Of a stretch of DNA of 64,000 bases, positions 46,640-59,232 are shown one piece after another. Origin of the DNA: Typhlomys cinereus (Eukaryota; Chordata; Mammalia; Rodentia; Platacanthomyidae); the NCBI GenBank assembly GCA_023101885.1, contig JALPQD010000240.1, positions 1,333,501 to 1,397,500 of the forward strand, given 5' to 3'. Each line of letters starts with the position of its first letter. The stretch's first letter is position 1. Made by a program: the position numbers and the translations under genes. The notes under the pieces were generated by a model, which saw only the letters and a program-made list of their open reading frames with translations, had not been told where the DNA came from and ran no database searches.

Positions 46640-47560
46640 GATACCCAATTTTATATGTTCAAAGAACGCAAAGAGGGGATGAATAAACATCTGAATGAAG
46701 ACAGAAACAAATTCCTCAATGAATCTCAAGAGGACACAATCAAATGGCTGAAAGAAATAAGGAAGACAATCAATACAAGTTATGAACATATAATTCAGCA
46801 AAGAGCTAGAAATATGGAAGAAAACCAATTGTGATGAAGCTGGAAATAAAAAACTCAGTTAATCAAAGAAAACTCCACTGGCAATCCTCAATGACAAAAT
46901 GGGTCATAGAAAAGACAGAATAACAGTGCTGGACTACAGTCTGGAAGAACTAGATTGTCATTACAGAAAACAAAAAAATTTAAAATGTATGAATGGAATA
47001 TGGGAGATGTTTAAGACACCATGAAAAGCCCAAACATTCAACACATGGGCTTGTAAGGAGAAAAATTCCATGCCAAAAGTATATAGTAAGCTTTTAATAA
47101 AATTATAAAAGATAATTTCATAGTCTAGAATAATTTCATAGTCTAGGCAAAGAGATTTCCATCTGAGGGCAAGAAGCATATAGAATACCCAAGAGACAAA
47201 ATCAGACAAAAACACTCCACATTTTAACTACACTAAATATGCGGAACAAAAAATTGTATTGAAAACTCCAAGAGAAAAGGAACAAATCATGTATGAAGGC
47301 AGGCCTGTCAGGTTATCACTTGAGTTTTCAGTAGAAACCTTAAAAACTAGAAGGGCTTGATGCAATGTACTTCAAGTTCAGAAATATCACAAATGCTAAC
47401 CTACACGGCTACATCAAGCAAAACTTTCAGTCACAATTGAAGGAGAAAAAATTTTTTCTATGATCAACACAGGCTAAAAGAATATTTGGTCATTAGCTAG
47501 CCCTACTGAGGAGAACAGAAGGAATACTATAGACAGAATACTATATCAGAGAGGTTACAG
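46640..47560 (+). pseudogene. old L1 ORF1 remnant
   Basis: A broken frame at about 46690-46830 encodes a heptad-like, charged segment (KFLNESQEDTIKWLKEIRKT), as in the L1 ORF1 coiled coil. Downstream nucleotide phrases such as AGAAACCTTAAAAACTAGAA and GGGCTTGATGCAATGTACTT occur in old mammalian L1/HAL1 just after the RNA-binding domain. Many stops and indels show long decay. Confidence 0.65.
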
Positions 47561-47799
47561 GGCAAGGTTGTTAGAACAGTTGTTAAGTGAAAAACACCAA
47601 GTACTACAAATAAAATGACAGAAATGAAAGAATTCCTTTCAATAACAATTTTTAGCATTAATGATCTCAGTTCTCCTATCATAAAACACAGGTTATCATA
47701 TTGGATTAGAAAATAGGATTTATCTTTTTGGTGTTTATAAAAAGCACACATCATCATCAAAGATAGAGACTATCTTAGAGTGATAGAAAAGCATTTGAA

Positions 47800-49800
47800 G
47801 TCAATGGAACCAGGAACAAAAAGGTATTGGCCAGTTTAATGCCTGAAAAAGTAGACTTCACACCAAATTTAATCGAAGAGATAAGGAAGCTCCCTTCATG
47901 CTCATTGAGGGACAATCTATTAAGAGGATATTACTGTTGTAAACATGCACATGCCAAGCTTAAGTGCATTCAATTTCATAAAACAACTAACACTAGATAT
48001 AAAGCTAAGACTTACCCCAACGCTGTAATATTAGGTGGCTTCAATAACCTACTCTCACTAATGAATGGGTCATCTGGACTAAACATAAATAGAGAGATAT
48101 TGGAGGTAAACAAAATCATAAATCAAACAGATTTAACAGATATATCTACAAACTATTGTACACAAACATCAGAGAATACACATTCTTCTACTAGCCCATG
48201 GAGTATTCTATAAAAAGATACCGAATATTGAGACACAAAGAAAGTCTCAAGAAACACAGAAAAGTTGAAATAATATCTTATTACCTATCTGATTACAGTG
48301 GAACAAAGCTATAAATCAACAACAAGAGTAACTACAGAAAAGATACAAATTTATAGAGATTAAGCAATATGTTATTGAATGATGGGTGACAGAAGAAATA
48401 GGGAAGGAAATAAAAAATTCCTAGAACTGAAGGAAAACTGGACTTCTGAAACTTATTAAACACGATGAAAGCAGAACTAGGAATGACGCCTACGGTGCTC
48501 AGTACCTGCATTCAAGAAGCAGACAGAAAGCAAATGAGTAACCCGATAACCTGTGAAACTGAATGTCCACATGGAAAAGAGTAAAACTACATTCGTGCCT
48601 CTCATCCAGCACGTAGATCAACTACAAAAAGATCAAGGATCTCAGTATAATACTAATACTGAAACTTCCAGAAAAAAGTAAGGGGTATACTGTAAGACAT
48701 ATGCATAAATAAAGACTTTCTGAATAGGACTCCATTGAGGAATTGACAAGAGGAACTTTACAAAATTAAGAGAAAACATTTTGTACAGCAGAGGAAGAGA
48801 CAGCTTACATGCTGGAAGAAAACTATTTCCAAGTATGTGATTGATAGAGGCTTAATAGCCAGGATATATAAAGAACTTAGAAAAAATAATTATCAAGAAA
48901 ACAAATATTCCAGTCAAAATATGTTACAAATTAAATAGAGTTCTCTGAAAGAAGAAATATAAGTGGTAAATAAACACTCGGGAAAGTGTTCAATGCTCTT
49001 AGCCACTAGGGAAATGCAAATAAAGATAGCATTTGAGACGCCATCTCAACCTAGTCAAAATGGCCATTATTAAGGAAAAAAAAGATAAAAATTCTGGCAA
49101 GGGCATAGAGAAAGAGAAACCCTTTATACACAGTTGGTAGCAGCATAAGCTGGTGAGATCACTATGAAATTGGTGTGGAGGTGTCTCAAAAGGATTAAAA
49201 GAGACCTCCCATGTGAACTAACTGCAACTCCTGGACACACACCCAAAGGGCTTCATGCTATGCAATATAGATGTGCACATTCGTGTTCATTGCTGACCTA
49301 TTCACAACAGTCAGAAGTGAGACATGCATAAATGTCCATCAACTGATAAGTGAATAATAAAAATGTAATGTATTTACACAATATAATTCTATTCAGAAAT
49401 AAATAAGTGAAATTATGAGATTTCCAGGAAAATTGATAAAATTGGAAACATTATACTGACTGAAGTAACTCAGGCCCAGAAAGACAAATGGCATGTATTC
49501 TCTCTCGTATGTAGATCTTAGACTCAAAGTTTTAAATGGCTGTGAGTGTTGGCAGAAGCCAGTTAGCAAGTAAAGAGCCGTGAGAGGTGTGGGAGCAGGA
49601 GAGGTCTGTGGGTGTGAAAATAAAACCCGCATATAAAAGTACAAGGGGGGATACCTAGGAGAGAAAAAGTTTAAAAGCAGGACGGGGATAAATGGGGTGG
49701 GGGGAGGGTCAGTCCAGACTAAGGATGTATGAAATAATCATATAGAAGCCTTCTAATATATAAGCTAGTTTAAAAATGTCTTTAAATAAAAGAAGCATGA
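47800..49800 (+). pseudogene. old L1 ORF2 remnant with internal deletion
   Basis: The frame 47827-48213 aligns in order with the endonuclease domain. ILGGFNNLLS stands where active L1 has a GDFN motif, so the catalytic Asp is replaced. AATACACATTCTTCTACTAG follows. From about 48560 the sequence jumps to the C-terminal part (ATGCAAATAAAGATAGCATT, GTCCATCAACTGATAAGTGA, ACTCAGGCCCAGAAAGACAA). The RT region of about 2 kb is missing. Confidence 0.75.
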
Positions 49801-49809
49801 AGGTACTCT

Positions 49810-50975
49810 GCTTCCCATAAGTTTTAAAACCAAAATCGCAGTGTCAGATGTGGGATATCTCCTTATGAGCTGTTGTCCATGGAGACCTCAGAGCTCCCAG
49901 AGCCATAGAAGTTATCCCATAGCTCTTGGATGTCCAACAGAATTAGACAGTAAGACACTACACACTCCATACAAGACACAGAGAAGCCAGGCTGGAACTC
50001 AGCCAGAAGCTCCCTCCCTGCTAACTAGTATTCACAATGCTGGACAGCGCTGTCCAGGTTCTTAGAGAACTTTCTTAGAGAAAAGTAATCATGATCAGTG
50101 CAGCACCTATGTGTTATGAAATTGAACTGCCTGGCGAGATATGTCCACTGGTACAGTGGTGGTAGGAATGTCCTAGGGGTAACCAGCTACTTCCTGGTGG
50201 AATCCTAGGCTCACTTCTCAGGAGAGATCACAAACACAGTACTAGAGTACTGATCAGAAGCCTAAATCTAGGGAGGGCACAAGTCCTATGAGGGAATCCA
50301 TTACTGATGCTTTAACAAAAGGACAGATAATTAAATTGTCTTCTTTATGTTTATACCATAAACTAATACAGATCTTGAGATGTCTCTTTAAGCTGTGGAC
50401 ATCAGTCAAATATGGATTCATAGCTGATGAAAGGGCCAAGAATAAGTGATTGTTGAGTGTTGACCCTGAGCAAGATATTTTTGTTATCCTCTCTGATAAG
50501 GAGGGAACATCATGAAGGAGATTGGAAGGACTGAAGGAGATAAAGAGCTAGGAGTAGTAAAGTGGGGCCGCCTCTTCTGAATATGACACAGCTGTCATAG
50601 TCATGAACACACAACAGCTGTGACTGCCTGCATGAGGTTGCAAAAGAAAAAGAAAGAAGAAAGGAAGGGGAAGGAAGGAAGGAGGGAGGGAGGGAAAGAG
50701 GGAGAGAAGGAAGAAAGGAAGGAAGGAAGGAAGGAAGGAAGGAAGGAAGGAAGGAAGGAAGGAAGGAAGGAAGGAAAGAAGGAAGAAAAGAAGGAAGGAA
50801 GACGAATGTAGGCAGGAAGCATTTGGGAAGAAAGAGAATCAGTGGAAGGGAATGAGAAAGGGTGATAGTGGAGAATATGTGATCTTAGTACATTGTATAC
50901 AATATGCTATGATAGTAAAAATTAATAAAAATAAAAATAAAATAAAAAACATTAATAAAAATAAAAATAAAAAAT
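49810..50975 (+). mobile_element. old L1 3'UTR (Lx-like) ending in A-rich tail
   Basis: The segment has no long frame and includes a (GGAA)n expansion (about 50660-50800). It ends GTACATTGTATACAATATGC followed by AATAAAAATAAAA, a typical ending of old rodent L1. It may be the 3' end of the preceding element or a separate copy. Confidence 0.55.
50641..50802. repeat. (GGAA)n polypurine microsatellite
   Basis: GGAA/GGGA units extend for about 150 bases, cleanest at 50710-50780. Frames on both strands are repeat artefacts. Confidence 0.95.
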
Positions 50976-50987
50976 AAAAATAATTGA

Positions 50988-52699
50988 CCACAGAGTGAGA
51001 GAAAATCTTCACTAACCACATATCTGATTATCTAGAGTGCAGAAAGAACTTAGAAAACTAAACACCAAGGAAACCAATGGCCCAATTAAAAAATGGGCCT
51101 TAGAACTTAAAAGAAACTTTACCAGGGACAAAAATAAAAGGTCTAACAAATATCTTAACAAATGCTTCACATCCTTAGCCATTAAAACTTCCCTGAGTTA
51201 TCATCTCACCCCAGTCAGGATGGCAAAAATCCACAATACAAACAATACCAAATGCTGGAGAGGATGTGGAGAGAGGGGGACTCTCCTACATTGCTGGTGG
51301 GAATGCAGGCTCATACAACCACTCCGGTGAGCCATCTGGTGATTCTTAAAGAAGTTAAAGATTGAAATGCCATATGACCCTGCTATACCACTTTTGGGAA
51401 TAACCCCCCATACAGCAAAAATTTACCTGGATAGCACAAGCGCAACCATGTTCATAGCAACACTGTTTACAATAGCAAAGTCATGGAATCAACCCAAATG
51501 TCCAACAGTTGATGAGTGGATAAGGAAAATGTGGTACATTTATACAATGGAATACTACTCAGACATCAAAAATGATGAACTAATGCAATTTGCCGGGAAA
51601 TGGATGGAATTAGAAATAATTATATTGAGTGAAGTATCCCAGACACGGAAAATTAAGCACTGTATGCACTCCCTAATAGGTGGATCCTGGTACCAAACCC
51701 ACTTAGAGATACTCAAAGACAAATCTCTGTAATACCTACAGTAAATGCAAAGATTATAAACAGGAGGAATGGGGAAGGAGAGCCCCACCAGAAACAAAGA
51801 CAGAGGGGACCATGTTACAGAAGAGAAAATAGGCCACCATCAAGGACTGCAAGTAAGTAATGAGACATCTGGTTAAGTTCACAGACTTTCTCCTTCCTGA
51901 TCATTTGCAACTGATGGGGTATGATCTCACCAAAAGGGGAGGGCATATAAGCTGGCAGATAAAAAGTCACCATTTTGCAAATGGGTGACTGATCCCTCCC
52001 TCACTGCGGTACTTTTATTACGTCTACCTTTGAAGATACTCTTATAACAAGACTCTAGTTTAGCAGCTTTTTATCTCTGGCCAGGGGATGACATACAATA
52101 CCCATCAGGATGGAGTGAAGGGCATTGCAGGAGCAGCAAAACTGCAAAAGAAAATCAACAAACCATAATCCAGAACTTCAGAGACTCTATATCAACCACC
52201 TGGAACTAGGCCAGCCTAATCTCTCCCCATCCTGAAGCTCAGGGAAATTTGCAGAAGAGGGGGCATTAAGATAGACCACAAGGATTGGAGGAGCAATGAT
52301 ATGCAAGATACTCCACACAAGTTAGGGCCGAAGCAATCATAATTGGACTTTGCATGCCCTGCGCAATGTCCAACACATTACTGACCCCACAAAGTCTAGC
52401 ATTTCCTAAAGGCACCAGGATCCTTGGAGGCAAGTGATTGAAAGCCACAGTAGTGTTCCTATGCTTAAGGGGAACACAGGAAAGCATTCTGGGAAATGCC
52501 ACTGGGTCCTTGCACCTCATCGGAGAGGAGGACCCAGAGGAGAGTTTGGCATGCACATTAAAAGATGCTCCGGGGATTGGCGGGGGAGGCACTGGGGGAT
52601 GGGGAGGGAGGGGAGGGGGGAGCAGGGGGGTCGGAGGGAGGTGGAGGGAGGGAGGGGACCGGTATACCTCTTAAGTTTGTATGAGCGTAAATAATAATA
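50988..52699 (+). mobile_element. young 5'-truncated L1 with 12-bp target duplication
   Basis: AAAAATAATTGA occurs at 50976-50987 and 52700-52711. The insert begins in ORF2 and carries the ORF2 C-terminus (51031-51732) and a complete 3'UTR with the G-rich block (52575-52660). It ends in an AATAATAA-type tail. It landed between an A-rich tract and a SINE. Confidence 0.95.
51031..51732 (+). pseudogene. L1 ORF2 C-terminal region
   Basis: Two open frames joined across in-frame stops (51331-51360) encode [19 protein letters not shown], the Cys/His-rich region, then MPYDPAIPLLGITPHTAKI and YIYTMEYYSDIKNDELMQFA to a stop at 51732. Endonuclease and RT are absent because of 5' truncation. Confidence 0.92.
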
Positions 52700-52710
52700 A
52701 AAAATAATTG

Positions 52711-52905
52711 AGCTAGCAGGCTGGTTCAATGGGTAAAGACATGCATAAGTGTGAACATCTGAGTTTGATACATGGAATCCACATAAAGTGGAAAGACAAA
52801 AACAAGGATAAAAAAATGCCTCCTGACTTCCACATACACCCCCTGAACATGTCATGTATACACACAATAATAAGTAAATGAAAGTATAAAAGAAATAAAG
52901 GAAAA
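52711..52905 (+). mobile_element. B3-like SINE
   Basis: GCTAGCAGGCTGGTTCAATG opens the element. ATCTGAGTTTGATACATGGA (box B area) and CTTCCACATACACCCCCTGA follow, and it ends with a CACACAATAATAAGTAAATG tail. It follows the L1 insertion directly. Confidence 0.75.
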
Positions 52906-52919
52906 GTGAATTGGTCATA

Positions 52920-54725
52920 AAGAGTGTTAAAAATAAAATAATCAAGTGAATACATACTTACTGGCATTAGTCAAGTTATATCTTTCTTCGACAAGGGTGA
53001 AAGTTTGGAGTAATGAAAGGCTGGTGAGGCCTCTGGAGAATCTTGCCCCCATGACTGAATCCTCCTGCACAAAAGTGACTCAAACTATTTTGCTTATAGT
53101 TCATGGAACATGACCAGTCACTGTGTCATTCAATCAGAAGGTCCTAATGCAATGAGGACATGCAAATATGGTAGTTACACATGTTAGAGATAAAATAGAA
53201 CAGAATAGAATAGGCTAATCTGTCATCTCTCAGAGACAACCACCATTGCCAATTCTGGATTCTATACAAATCTAGTCATGCAACTCTATATGTAGATGAT
53301 TTAGTGCAGAAGCAGCCATTAGAAATGTCATTCGGTAATGTGCTCTCCCTCTGACCGTCTCTCACACATTTACTTTTGCTGAGACATCTGGGCTACTCCA
53401 GTCTGTTCTCTGAGACATCAGGGGCTACTCTGAGACATCTGGGCTACTCTGAGACATCTGGGCTACTCTGAGACATCTGGCTATCCTGTTCCTGTTCTCT
53501 GTGTCATGCTGTTCCTCTTTCTCTATGGACCACGGTTTATTAGCTCTGTCTGGGTAAATGTTTAATTTCTTTATCAATTTTGATATTATTAAACATTCTG
53601 CATGTAAGCATACTCTTGAACACATATTTTAGTTGGCAGCAAATATTTGCAAATTACTGAATGTAGATAATGGCAAATGAATGAAAGAGGACCACCAATC
53701 ATCAATGATTTAAGGCTCTCACAGAGTTAGAGAAGTGAAAGATGTATTTTCCAATATCTTTTCATATTTCGTGTCAGGCAATGTCATTCTCATGAGCTTC
53801 TCTAAGGCTCCTTTAAACCCCTGCTGTAGTCACAAATGCTTTTTGATTGTGAAATTTAGCGCCCATCCCAGAACCCATGTAAAGAAGGCACAGGGCACTA
53901 TCTCCCTACTGGGACACCTGAAGCTGTAAGAAATAGGTGGAAGTAGTCACCGTCTCAAGAGGACACAGGTGTTGGCAACTCCATTTCGATGGATTCATAA
54001 CTGTAGCTGATTGAGCTGGGAAGGTTACTGTGGAAGAAAACTTGGTCCTCAGTTTATGAGCTTGCTTCTTCAGTGACTGGGAACTCTTCTGGCTACTGCC
54101 TGATTGGGTTCCCACTATGAGACCATCAGTGACACATCTGGTAAAGCAATCTCATTGAGTCTACCAAAATATGGGGAAGACTTGAGTGGAATTAGCGAGT
54201 CATAACACAGTGAAAGCCAGTGCAACAGGGCAGAGTTACAGAAAACCCAGGACTTGCTGTACTTCTGCATTCATGTGACATTTGTAAGCTCTGAAAACCA
54301 TCAGAAACAAGTCTTCCTCTTCCTTAGGATGACGTATTTTAGGTTCAACTTAAGCTCTATATGGTATGCTCTCCATAATTTAGAAACCTGCTCTACTTTG
54401 ATGTATTGGCTCTATTCAGGAGTCAGCTTGACACTTCAAATACACTTAGGAGGAATAATTTAGTGAAGGCAAGTCTGCAGAGAGTATCTCATGACATTAT
54501 ATCAGGCAGGAACATTCCTTTGGAGAACTATTTGGTAGATTGGCTAGTGCCAAGCTGGCAAGTTAGAAGGTTCCTCAGTTCTTACCGTGGATATGGTAAT
54601 GGTCTTTCAGCTCGTGGTAACCTGAACATAGAAAACAAAAAATGCCCTTGTATTGGTTTGTGGGAGCAATGGAGATACGAGACTAAGACACTTGGAAATT
54701 TTATTTGTTATTATTTTCTTACTTC
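52920..54725. other. no gene supported
   Basis: This is unique sequence apart from a 19-bp minisatellite near 53384-53485. Confidence 0.45.
53384..53485. repeat. 19-bp minisatellite
   Basis: The unit TGAGACATCTGGGCTACTC is repeated about four to five times, perfect in the last copies (53430-53470) and degenerate at the ends. Confidence 0.9.
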
Positions 54726-54774
<49 letters not shown>

Positions 54775-54947
54775 AGACAGGAGGGTGGAAAGATTATAGA
54801 GATAGAGGAGAGAGGATGAGGGAAGGTAGACAGTATAATCTGAAACATAGCTGATTTTTATTTCTGATATGCATATGTAGAATGCAGATGTCAGCTTCAT
54901 GCATATAGCAAAATACAACAGGATAAGCAGTTATGAAAGAATTTATG

Positions 54948-55210
54948 TGTACAGCTCTGGAGAGTAGGAAGTCTGAGATTCAGGTGCCAGCTGGAAGATT
55001 CATTTGAAACTTTGCTTGGGAGGCAGGTAGCAACCTGCTTACAGATAGTTACAACAGGCTGTTCTACAGGGAAGCACTGAAAGAGAAAGATGGGCACTAA
55101 CACCACCAGAAGATTCATGCCCTTTAGACCTCATCTGACCCAAATCACCTCCCAAAGTTCTTGTCTCCTGACATCAACTGTCACATTTGTTTTGTGTTGT
55201 TGCTGGAATA
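54948..55210 (-). mobile_element. old MaLR/MLT-like LTR, antisense
   Basis: ACAGCTCTGGAGAGTAGGAA, GTCTGAGATTCAGGTGCCAG, AGACCTCATCTGACCCAAAT, CACCTCCCAAAG occur in the order of a reversed old mammalian MaLR LTR. Confidence 0.65.
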
Positions 55211-55329
55211 ACCCAGGGGATGGTGATAATACACACACAGTTCATGATTGGCAGTGTTTTATCCTTTGCTCTGTAACCAGTCTCTAGGGCATTCCTGGAA
55301 AACTGACACAAAAAATTTCTTCTTGTCTC

Positions 55330-55815
55330 AAGGAACCTGGCTGAAGAGGGGGAAGTAGAATTGTAACATCCTAGAGGTGGCTACTTACTGCTGGCCATGA
55401 CACTCTAGTCACAACAGGGCTGCTGCAATGAGATCTACTTTGAGATTCTCACAAAGGTTGACAAATCATTATTCCCCCATTGAGGGGCATGGAATTCAGG
55501 AGAAACAACTACACCAAAAGAATCATTAGAGCAGTTACCAGACAAGAGAAGGGGACCATCCCCACCCATAGGTCTGTCCATGGTGGGCCATTTCACTACT
55601 ATAGATGCTCAGACTCGTGCTGGTAATGGCATTCCAAAAGGAGGCCTGTAGCCCATACTTGCAGAGGAACATGAGAGCAGGAGGGACATGGCTGGATTGA
55701 AGAACAGAGGGGGATGGGATAGGAAGGGCTGGGAAAGGAAGTGGTAGGGAACAAGGACGTGTGCTCATTCTGTTTGTACATGAAAACTTAAAAATGAAGA
55801 TTTAAAAAAACTTCT
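55330..55815 (+). mobile_element. old L1 3'UTR fragment
   Basis: The end has a purine-rich stretch (GAACAGAGGGGGATGGGATA) and a TGTACATGAAAACTTAAAAA-type terminus typical of rodent L1 3' ends. The 5' limit is uncertain. Confidence 0.5.
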
Positions 55816-56129
55816 CATTGGATATTCTCCAACATAAAGTCCTGTTACACAAGTGATATGCACATGGCACTTAGAGATGCACTTCCATCTCCCACAGGCA
55901 GAACCTGTTTCCATTTATTCTCAGTGCTGATATTCACATAGAATCCTTGTATTTGTAAATGGGTTTTGGATAAAGACTAAAGGTAAAACGAAATGAAGCA
56001 AATCTGAGCAACTGATCTCAGAAGCCAGTCCCTTGACACCTCCTTCTTGCTCCTTTTCCCACTTATATTCCCCCAAACTTTGAGGTCAACTGTTGTTATC
56101 TGTTTGCAATTCTATAAAGAAAGAACTAT

Positions 56130-57016
56130 TTGAGCTAATAAAATGCAAAATGTGTGTGCTTCAGAGGAACTATGTGTTGAAGTTACTCTGCATGCTGTGG
56201 ATAAATTCACAATCAAACAGCTTAGGATAGCAAAGGATTTTATTTCTGCTTGTAATTCTCCAGTATAGTTGTCAGTCCAGCTTGGCAGTTTGCCCGCATG
56301 GTTTCTGATAAATGACCATTAAATGGCTTAAGGAACAAGGGGTTTATTTCCTTATGACAGTCGGGTTACAGTTCATAGTCCAGTTTGGTGAGAGAGCATG
56401 TTCCAATACCAGGGCTGAGGGAACTGGCCACACCTTCTCTACGTAATGGCTGAGAGAGGGACAGTCCTTACTTGCCAGACCAGCATGTCTGGCCAAGTGT
56501 ACACAAGGATGCCCAACTCTCTCAACTAACTCTCTGTATTTTATTCCTGGGACTAATCCTACCCACTGTGGGCTGGGCCTTCCCCATCAGCCAGACAATC
56601 TCCTAAAGGTTTGCTCTGGGCTTAACCCAACCACTAATTCTCCACAAATGTGCCCAGAGCTCAAACTCTCAACTGTCAAGTTGATACCTGTGCCTAACTA
56701 TGACAGCAGGTGATTTCATAACATTACCAGGAGCCAAGGGAACTGGCCATACTATATCTAGAGGGATTGTGAGGGTAGGGAGAACCTCCAACAGATAGCA
56801 AGTCTACCAAAGTATGCAGATGTATGCGAACTTACTGAAGCAGCTTACTCCATCTTATTCACCTGCCCAAGAAATGGTGCTACCCACTATGGGCTGGGTC
56901 TTCTTACAACAATTAGATAATCTTCAGGCTTGCCTAGGCTTGCCTTAATTGCTCACAGATGTTCCCAAAGATGGCCTTCAATTGTCAAGTTGATGCCTAT
57001 ATCTAACTAGCACAGG
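56130..57016 (-). mobile_element. LTR-family element, antisense, split by a second copy
   Basis: In reverse, 57016-56705 starts TGTGCTAGTTAGATATAGGC and continues to a break. The pattern resumes at about 56264 with GAGAATTACAAGCAGAAATA and a TTGATTGTGAATTTATCC end. That matches the 3' part of the copy at 62743. The break is filled by another member (56266-56703). Confidence 0.65.
56266..56703 (-). mobile_element. LTR-family element, antisense, nested copy
   Basis: In reverse it runs from TGTCATAGTTAGGCACAGG through GGCCCAGCCCACAGTGGG and GGAAATAAACCCCTTGTTCC to GGACTGACA. It is full length relative to its relatives at 56705-57016 and 62743-63160. The AATAAA and TG...CA ends support an LTR. 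Confidence 0.7.
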
Positions 57017-57599
57017 GATAATCTGATATGTTGTGAGCAAATTAACATAAACTGTTCACTCTCTGAAACTCTACACTTGAAAAATGAAGTCTCTTAAACA
57101 AAAAGGCCGCAATGTTGGGATCCAGAGAAGATGACTACTGGTCGATACTGGAATCTTGCAAATATCTTCAGTCCTCGTAGAAGGCTTAGTCATAATTAGT
57201 AACACAGCAAATGAACACTGGACCTGTGGGTTCCAGCACTTGTTCTTTCCCTCCATTGCCCAGTGATGCACTACAAGGTGCTACTTGTGTCTTGTATGTT
57301 TCATAGTACTTCATAGGTTTTGTGAACTAAGCTGACATTTGGAACTGTCAGTTGCCTCCTTCCCAGTGATATCATTCCAATTAGATGTTCTGGAAACCTG
57401 AGCAACAGTGTTAGAGGGTTTATGTTTGCAATAAGAGGCTCTAGGCAAGTATGAATTACTTGTTTATTTTGTGATTACTTTTCTCACTAAATATGAAGTA
57501 CTTACATGGAAATGAGGTGAAGGAAGACTGGTGGTTTTGATGAAGTTAAATGTTATTTGCTATCACAGTCAAGAGAGGGAAGCAGGATTTGGGGAGTAA

Positions 57600-57745
57600 T
57601 TCATTTTTACTCTTAATCTTGCCACCGTCTGGTTTTGTAACAAGGGGAAAGTAATTTAGCCCCTCAGGGGTTCAGTGTCTTCACCTGTAAAATGATGGAT
57701 TTGGGACAGCTGAGCTCTAAGATCAGATAGACAGTAAATCAATGT
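57600..57745 (+). mobile_element. MIR fragment
   Basis: TCTTGCCACCGTCTGGTTTT, AGTAATTTAGCCCCTCAGGG, TCAGTGTCTTCACCTGTAAA and ATGATGGA follow the 3' half of the MIR consensus. Confidence 0.7.
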
Positions 57746-59232
57746 TTTTTTTTCTTTTCTTTAGTGTATTCACTTAATCCAAGAAAAGCATTGAGCGCAT
57801 AAGATTTGCCATGTACATTTCTGCCCTTGCCTCAGGATGGGTATAACCCAGAAATGCATGCCCTCCACGAGTTAATGTTTTAGATGAGGAAAGGCACAAA
57901 ATAAAAGACATAATCAACAGAAGACTTGCACATACTATGTGATTAAGGATGTAGCAGCTCCGGCGGAGGGAGAAGCATGAAGGCCAAGGGAAAGAACATT
58001 CTCAGATAGCAACCATTTCTCACACTTCTTGCTCATAGTCTGGCTCTTCATCTAGTGATGTGTACAAGGTAGACATCCAGTTCAAAATCCAAAATGAGCG
58101 GTATCGACACATCATCACCAGTGGAAACCTGTACACTCAGTTCCCATTGAGCACATAGATTCCAGGTGAGCCCCTATTCCTATTCTAAGGAAAAAAACCC
58201 TCAAATCTGAGACATTCATGGTCCCAAGCAACCTGAATAAGGGGTTCAATTTATATTACATGGTAATCGGGGCTGATCTGACAAGAATATCCAATGTGAT
58301 TCCTATGGAGTTCTTATGTCTCATATAGACACATCTTTCATTTCACTTCATTTACCTATTTATTTTTGTTTCATGCATTTTAATGAAAATTTAAGTTATC
58401 ATGCAAAGTGATGGGTTTTGTTATGGCATTTCTACTTTACCTTCTTAGTTACCCTCCCCCTGGAAGAGTCCCTACATTTCATGTCATGTGCACCCTTACT
58501 TCTGCTTCCCATCCCCTTTCCCTTAGGATCTCTTCTTTCCCTCTCATGGGTCTTTTCCACTTTCATGATACAATCCCATTCTTCTCATCCTCGTCCTCAT
58601 CCTTGCCAGCATTTGTTCCCTTGATGATCGCCATTCTGACTGGGCTGAGGAGGAATCTCAGAGCAGTTTTAATTTGCATTTCCTTGATGGCTCAGGTTGT
58701 GGAACACTTCTTCAAATATTTCTTAGCCCTTCATATGTTTCTTTTGACCACTGTCTATTTAGTTCATTAAACTCTTTATTGATTGGATAATTTGGGTTTG
58801 CCAATGTTTAATGTTTTTCAGTTCTTTATATATTCGGATTAAATCCCCAATCACATGTATTTTTGGCAGTTTTATTCTACTATCCAAGTGGTCCCTTCAC
58901 TTGTGATTGTCTCCTTTGCTCTTTGCTGTGCAGAAGCTTTTCAATTTCATACAATCCTAATGGTCAGTTCCTGGAATTATTTGTAGTTCCTGGGTTCTTG
59001 GGGCCATTTTCAGACAGTTTGCCTATGTTTTGTCTTGTCTGAAGAAAGCACTTGTCTTGAAGTGTTGTACCTATGTTCTAGCCATTTCAAAGTTTCAGAT
59101 CTTCCTTGAGGTCTTTGAATCATTTTGAATTCATTTTTTTGCACAGGACATGAGATTTAGATCAAATTTAATTCTTCTTCTACACCTGGAGTTCCAATTT
59201 CTGAGCACCAGGATTGAACAGGTTATCTTTTC

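Noticed and set aside
53384..53485. Possible CRISPR-like direct repeats
   Set aside because: Units are contiguous with no spacers, and the genome is mammalian.
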